From: Bacteroidales bacterium KA00344 | Lineage (GTDB): Bacteria > Bacteroidota > Bacteroidia > Bacteroidales > Bacteroidaceae | Length of the DNA stretch: 37,917 nucleotides | Assembly: GCA_001552765.1 (NCBI GenBank) | Contig: KQ959392.1 | Span: 16,271-54,187, forward strand | Reading direction: 5' to 3' | Shown here: in pieces, positions 34,314 to 37,917 of the stretch | Position numbering within the stretch: position 1 is the stretch's first letter | How the letters are laid out: each line of letters begins with the position of its first letter | Made by a program: the position numbers and the translations under genes | Notes under the pieces: model-generated | Seen by the model: only the letters and a program-made list of their open reading frames with translations | Databases searched by the model: none | What the model was told of the DNA's origin: nothing

Positions 34314-35306
34314 TTAAAGGTTGGCGTTGTCTTTCTTCCAATCTGCTACGGCAGGTACAATGTCAAGGCTGACAATCTCGTCGCGCATCTTGCAGAGGTG
34401 CTCGTAGGAAGCCTTCAGCGAAGCCATTTCTTCGTCTGTGCCCTTAGGCTCGGTGTAGTGAACGCCAGTGGTGTCGATCGTTGTCGGCATGGCCATCATT
34501 ACGTTCTTGAAGCCCAGCTTTTCATCGTTTACATAGCAGCCTGCGGGCAGGGTGAACTTCTCACCACCCATAGCAGCCTCTATCATCTTCACAGCATTGT
34601 AGGCAGGGCTCTGGAAAGAGCTGCGGCCGCGAAGTTTGATGATGTTTGAGCCACCCTGAACGGTGTGATGCTTGATTTCTGCCCAACGCTCGTCGGAGAG
34701 CCCCATTTCTGACAGCGGCTTGCCGTCTACCTTAACCTGCGATGCAAAAACAGCCATCTGTTCGCCGTGACCACCATAGGTGTGTGCACCGGTCACTTTG
34801 TCCTGCTGTACGCCGAACTCCAAAGCGAGAGCCTGCTGCAAACGGGTAGAGTCGAGAGCAGCCAGCGAGGTGAGCTGGTTGGCTTTCAGACCGGAGTGGA
34901 TCAGAGCGGTCAGAGCGGTAACGTCGGCCGGGTTGAAGATAACAACTACGAATTTCACATCGGGGCAATATTTCTTGATGTTTTCACCAAACTCGGCAGC
35001 AATCTTGCAGTTGCCCTTGAGCAAATCTTCACGGGTCATGCCTTCCTTACGGGGAGCACCACCGGAAGAAATAATGTATTTTGCGCCGGAGAAAGCTTCT
35101 TTGGGGTCTACAGTGTAAGTGATGTTTGCACCGGAGAATGCACATTGCTGCATCTCATCGAACACGCCGTGTACACCCGGCTCGTAAATGTCATACAAGC
35201 AGATGTTAGGAGTGAGTTTGAGCATCAATGCGCTCTGTACCATGTTAGAGCCAATCATACCGCCGGCACCGACGATGACAAGTTTTTCGTTTGTTAAAAA
35301 ATTCAT
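34314..35306 (-). CDS. mdh: NAD-dependent malate dehydrogenase
   Basis: Mdh interconverts malate and oxaloacetate with NAD(H); in Bacteroidales it supports the reductive branch from oxaloacetate to succinate and propionate. The 330-residue protein has the nucleotide-binding loop GAGGMIGS (residues 13-20) and the substrate-loop arginines in GGAPRKEGMTRED (Arg86, Arg92). It also has Asp152/Arg155 in LDSTRLQ and catalytic His180 in TYGGHGEQM. Arginine rather than glutamine in the mobile loop favours malate over lactate. Length is slightly above the usual 310-320. The transcript probably starts near 35391 and carries a strong leader hairpin. Confidence 0.94.
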   Translation of the reverse strand: MNFLTNEKLVIVGAGGMIGSNMVQSALMLKLTPNICLYDIYEPGVHGVFDEMQQCAFSGANITYTVDPKEAFSGAKYIISSGGAPRKEGMTREDLLKGNCKIAAEFGENIKKYCPDVKFVVVIFNPADVTALTALIHSGLKANQLTSLAALDSTRLQQALALEFGVQQDKVTGAHTYGGHGEQMAVFASQVKVDGKPLSEMGLSDERWAEIKHHTVQGGSNIIKLRGRSSFQSPAYNAVKMIEAAMGGEKFTLPAGCYVNDEKLGFKNVMMAMPTTIDTTGVHYTEPKGTDEEMASLKASYEHLCKMRDEIVSLDIVPAVADWKKDNANL

Positions 35307-35345
35307 AACTACTATTTATTTTATAAGTTAAAAATTCGAGAACCG

Positions 35346-35392
35346 GGTCGTGAGACGACAAGAACTGTAGGAGTGCGGCTTGTCGGACGACC
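35346..35392 (-). other. Hairpin at the 5' end of the mdh mRNA
   Basis: GGTCGT (35346-35351) pairs with ACGACC (35387-35392) and CGACAAG (35356-35362) with CTTGTCG (35379-35385), giving 13 pairs with one small internal loop. A competing short hairpin, GTCGT-GAG-ACGAC (35347-35359), uses one arm. The predicted mdh transcript starts at about 35391, so the long stem would cap its 5' end, about 40 bases before the ATG. Confidence 0.5.
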
Positions 35393-35397
35393 AATTG

Positions 35398-35405
35398 CAA
35401 AGGTA
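35398..35405 (-). promoter_or_regulatory. mdh: -7 promoter element of mdh
   Basis: On the minus strand this reads TACCTTTG, an exact TAnnTTTG match. No TTTG is found at the right -33 spacing. The leader would be about 85 bases. It diverges from the aminopeptidase promoter only 40 bases away. Confidence 0.5.
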
Positions 35406-35444
35406 ACGAAAAATATAGGCAAACGGGTATTTATTTCTTTTTAA

Positions 35445-35476
35445 TTTGTTGTTTATTCTTAAAACCCGTATCTTTG
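35445..35476 (+). promoter_or_regulatory. Consensus promoter of the aminopeptidase P gene
   Basis: TTTG (35445-35448), 20 bases, TATCTTTG (35469-35476): an exact Bacteroidetes consensus. The transcript should start near 35482, so in-frame start codons at 35446 and 35479 are excluded and the ATG at 35506 is used. Confidence 0.7.
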
Positions 35477-35505
35477 TCATGTCTGTCTTACAAAATAAAT
35501 GTGCT

Positions 35506-37287
35506 ATGAATATACAACAGCGATTATCCGATTTGCGTGAGGTGATGGAGCGTGAGCGTCTCGATGCTTTTATCTTTCCAAGCACTGATCCTCATAACAG
35601 TGAATATGTGCCCGAAAGATGGAAGGGACGCGAATGGATCAGCGGCTTCAATGGGTCGGCGGGTACGGCAGTGGTGACGAAGACTTCGGCCGCACTGTGG
35701 ACTGACAGTCGTTATTTTCTGGCGGCGGCTGCACAGTTGGACGGCACGGAGTTTCAGCTGATGAAACTTAAGATGCCCGGAACACCCTCTATAGCCGATT
35801 GGCTCGGAAAGGAATTGCGGGAATGTAATGGTGCGGAAGTTGGGTTGGACGGTATGGTGAATGCTGTGGAAGATGTGGAGGCGCTGATTTCGGACCTGCG
35901 TCGACAGGGGGGCATTACGGTGCGCACTAATTTTGATCCGTTGGAATGGATATGGCAAGACCGACCGAATATTCCCGATGACAAGGTGACGATACAACCG
36001 TTAGCGTATGCAGGCGAAACCGTAGGCGCAAAGATAACGCGTATTCGAAAGGCTTTGCGGTCGCTTCATGCAGACGGAATGTTGGTATCGGCTCTTGATG
36101 ACGTGGCATGGATATTGAATCTTCGTGGCACGGATGTGCATTGCAATCCTGTGTTTGTGGCCTATCTGCTGATCAGCTCCCAAGAGGTAACGTTGTTTTG
36201 CAATCCTGAAAAGCTCACCCCGGAGGTGTCGGATTATTTGAAGAATGAGGGCGTGAAGACGGCGCGGTATGATGCTATAAAACAAGGATTGGCGGATTAT
36301 TTTGAATATAATATGCTCTTGGACCCGGAGGAAACCAGTTACACGCTTTACAAACAGGTGCATACCCAAGAGATAGTGCGTCATCGCTCGCCTGTGCCGG
36401 CATTGAAGGCAGTGAAGAATGAGACAGAAATCAGGGGGATGAAAAATGCGATGCTGAAGGACGGTATTGCGATGGTGAAGTTTCTGAAATGGCTGAAGCC
36501 GGCTGTTGAGGTTGGTGGGCAGACCGAGATGTCTGTCGGCAGGAAACTCACTGCGCTCCGTGCCGAGCAGCCTTTGTTCAGGGATATTAGTTTTGACACG
36601 ATTGCCGGATATGGTGCGCACGGTGCAATCGTTCACTATGAAGCTACACCGGAGACAGATGCGGTGGTAGAACCACGTGGATTCTTGCTGTTGGACAGTG
36701 GCGCGCAGTATCAGGATGGCACGACGGACATTACGCGTACCATCGCTTTGGGAGACTTGACGGAGGAGGAAAAACATATCTACACCCTTGTGCTGAAAGG
36801 GCATATTCAGTTGGAACTCTGTAAGTTTCCGCATGGAGCGAGTGGCACCCAACTCGACGTGCTGGCCCGACAGGCCATGTGGCGCGAGGGTTTGAACTAC
36901 CTTCACGGCACGGGACACGGTGTGGGAGCATACCTCAATGTGCACGAAGGTCCTCATCAAATCCGGATGGAATATGTGCCGGCGCCGCTGGTAGCGGGCA
37001 TGACGGTGACCGACGAGCCGGGAGTTTATCTTTCCGAACGCTTCGGCGTGCGCATAGAAAACACACTACTCATCACTCCATACAAGGAAACCGAGTTCGG
37101 AAAGTTTTTGCAATTTGAATCGCTCACGCTTTGTCCCATAGACACAACGCCCATCATCCGCGAGGAATTATTGCAGGAAGAGATCGACTGGCTCAACGCA
37201 TATCACGAAAGAGTGTTCAACGAGTTGGCTCTATATCTTGACGATGAGGAGAAAGAATGGCTGAGAGAGCATACGAAATCCATTTGA
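35506..37287 (+). CDS. Xaa-Pro aminopeptidase (aminopeptidase P, M24B)
   Basis: The enzyme removes an N-terminal residue that precedes proline. The 593-residue cytoplasmic protein has two creatinase-like N-terminal domains (about 1-310) and the pita-bread catalytic domain. The five metal ligands are visible: Asp397 (LLLDSGAQY), Asp408 (GTTDITRT), His471 (HGTGHGVG), Glu504 (TDEPGVYL) and Glu518 (RIENTLL), which would bind two metal ions, usually manganese. The extra C-terminal part (GKFLQFESLTLCPID to the end) is typical of the ~600-residue form. I start at the ATG at 35506; a TTG at 35446 lies in the -33 promoter box and an ATG at 35479 precedes the predicted transcript start. It could complete degradation of proline peptides made by the S9 peptidase, but it is not in that operon. 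Confidence 0.93.
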   Translation: MNIQQRLSDLREVMERERLDAFIFPSTDPHNSEYVPERWKGREWISGFNGSAGTAVVTKTSAALWTDSRYFLAAAAQLDGTEFQLMKLKMPGTPSIADWLGKELRECNGAEVGLDGMVNAVEDVEALISDLRRQGGITVRTNFDPLEWIWQDRPNIPDDKVTIQPLAYAGETVGAKITRIRKALRSLHADGMLVSALDDVAWILNLRGTDVHCNPVFVAYLLISSQEVTLFCNPEKLTPEVSDYLKNEGVKTARYDAIKQGLADYFEYNMLLDPEETSYTLYKQVHTQEIVRHRSPVPALKAVKNETEIRGMKNAMLKDGIAMVKFLKWLKPAVEVGGQTEMSVGRKLTALRAEQPLFRDISFDTIAGYGAHGAIVHYEATPETDAVVEPRGFLLLDSGAQYQDGTTDITRTIALGDLTEEEKHIYTLVLKGHIQLELCKFPHGASGTQLDVLARQAMWREGLNYLHGTGHGVGAYLNVHEGPHQIRMEYVPAPLVAGMTVTDEPGVYLSERFGVRIENTLLITPYKETEFGKFLQFESLTLCPIDTTPIIREELLQEEIDWLNAYHERVFNELALYLDDEEKEWLREHTKSI

Positions 37288-37348
37288 TAGGTTTTTAAAC
37301 ACTTTTGCTTACAATCATAAATATACAGCGATAGCCACAACGTAGTTA

Positions 37349-37386
37349 TACGCGGTTGAACTGCATAAGATACGTGGTTGAGTTGC
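37349..37386 (+). repeat. Pair of imperfect 16-base direct repeats
   Basis: TACGCGGTTGAACTGC (37349-37364) and TACGTGGTTGAGTTGC (37371-37386) match at 13 of 16 positions with a 22-base period. They lie between the aminopeptidase stop and its terminator. Their role is unknown. Confidence 0.45.
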
Positions 37387-37396
37387 TAAGCGTTTT

Positions 37397-37431
37397 ACCC
37401 TCCGTTTGCTTAAGTCGAGCGGAGGGTTTAA
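37397..37431 (+). terminator. Probable terminator of the aminopeptidase P gene
   Basis: ACCCTCCG (37397-37404) pairs with CGGAGGGT (37420-37427) around a 15-base loop and is followed by TTTAATTG. The T run is short, so efficiency is uncertain. It lies 110 bases past the stop codon. Confidence 0.55.
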
Positions 37432-37581
37432 TTGTTATCGAAAACCCAACCTTGAATCCCACAAAAAATAGTTTTTCTGCTTGTGTCGTGACATGTTGCA
37501 AACGCTGTAGTATTGTTGCAGCTATTGTGCAATATGGATTTGGTGTGGGAAATGTGTAAAATATAATGACCATTTTTCCGA
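37432..37581. other. Gene-free stretch before the second repeat copy
   Basis: No credible gene is seen. There is a loose inverted pair (CCCACA near 37459 and TGTGGG near 37546). Nothing else is recognisable. Confidence 0.4.
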
Positions 37582-37856
37582 CCGTTGTTTTCGTGTCATC
37601 TGGAGTAAAAAGGGCTATGTTTTAGCGATTGTTTTTAGTCCAAATGGCTTGAAAAATCAATGGGCGTTGCCGTTGCTATCTTGTCGTCCTGCGGTTAGGG
37701 CTTATTGGCCACACGAAAGAGCCTTAATCATGTGGCGGTTGAGGCTTTGTCGCACAGTCGTTAGCTATGCAATCGCAGACGGTAGAATAGGGGTTGTGAT
37801 GACAAATTTACAGAATGGCCTGACTGACAACAGGTTGCAAATTTTCGCATATTTCT
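37582..37856 (-). repeat. Interspersed ~300-bp intergenic repeat, copy B (inverted)
   Basis: Read on the minus strand, this stretch follows copy A (13848-14152) block by block: GAAATATGCGAAAA, GTCTGCGATTGCATA, the 17-base core units, then CATAGCCCTTTTT. Core units lie at 37691-37707 (direct), 37715-37731 (inverted) and 37735-37751 (direct). Divergence from copy A is substantial, so the copies are old. The element may continue toward the window end. It encodes no protein. Confidence 0.6.
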
Positions 37857-37917
37857 CGAATTTCGGGAGAAAATGTTTTTGTTTTGAAATTGCTGCTACT
37901 CAAAAAGTTTACACGTA

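Noticed and set aside
36001..36960. 319-codon open frame on the minus strand
   Set aside because: It lies entirely antisense to aminopeptidase P, has no recognisable domain and no promoter; the sense protein has all catalytic residues.
37346..37573. Overlapping 67- and 75-codon frames on both strands near the right end
   Set aside because: Neither has a promoter or a protein-like composition, and a terminator hairpin lies inside them.

Overview
The window looks like chromosomal DNA of a member of the Bacteroidales, most likely Prevotellaceae. The evidence is: SusC/SusD-type outer-membrane genes, a hybrid two-component regulator fused to an AraC domain, FecR with an ECF sigma factor, a Kdo transferase, a surface protein with a type IX secretion-like tail, and promoters of the Bacteroidetes form TTTG-N19-21-TAnnTTTG. 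I cannot name the species from sequence alone. No rRNA, tRNA, CRISPR array, insertion sequence or phage gene was seen.

Bases 1-13,600 are mostly housekeeping: a DUF3737 beta-helix protein, a MalY/PatB-type PLP enzyme, Kdo transferase (waaA) with glutamyl-tRNA synthetase (gltX), a 7TM-HD cyclic-dinucleotide phosphodiesterase, the primosomal helicase PriA, a BetT-like BCCT transporter and a DUF389 membrane protein.

Bases 13,600-21,000 hold an accessory unit read on the minus strand. A TPR-containing hybrid sensor/AraC regulator is followed by a terminator, a pair of direct repeats that could be its operator, a ~1,060-residue Cys-rich secreted protein with a T9SS-like tail, a 60-residue acidic small protein, and a second terminator. 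Upstream of this unit lies one copy of a ~300-bp interspersed repeat. The second copy, inverted, is at the right end of the window.

Bases 21,280-34,150 are a self-contained outer-membrane uptake locus. A six-gene minus-strand operon encodes a SusC-like TonB-dependent transporter with an STN signalling domain, a SusD-like lipoprotein, a DUF4843 lipoprotein, a PKD-like lipoprotein, a TlpA-like thioredoxin and an S9 prolyl-oligopeptidase-family peptidase. An ECF sigma factor and a FecR anti-sigma factor diverge from it. The inferred logic is: ligand binds SusCD, the STN domain signals to FecR, the sigma factor is released and the operon is induced; imported peptide-like material is then cut by the peptidase, with TlpA acting on thiols. 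A strong plus-strand promoter points into the 3' end of this operon.

Bases 34,150-37,917 contain malate dehydrogenase (mdh), with an unusual hairpin at the start of its mRNA, and an Xaa-Pro aminopeptidase of family M24B. They end in a gene-free stretch with the second copy of the interspersed repeat.
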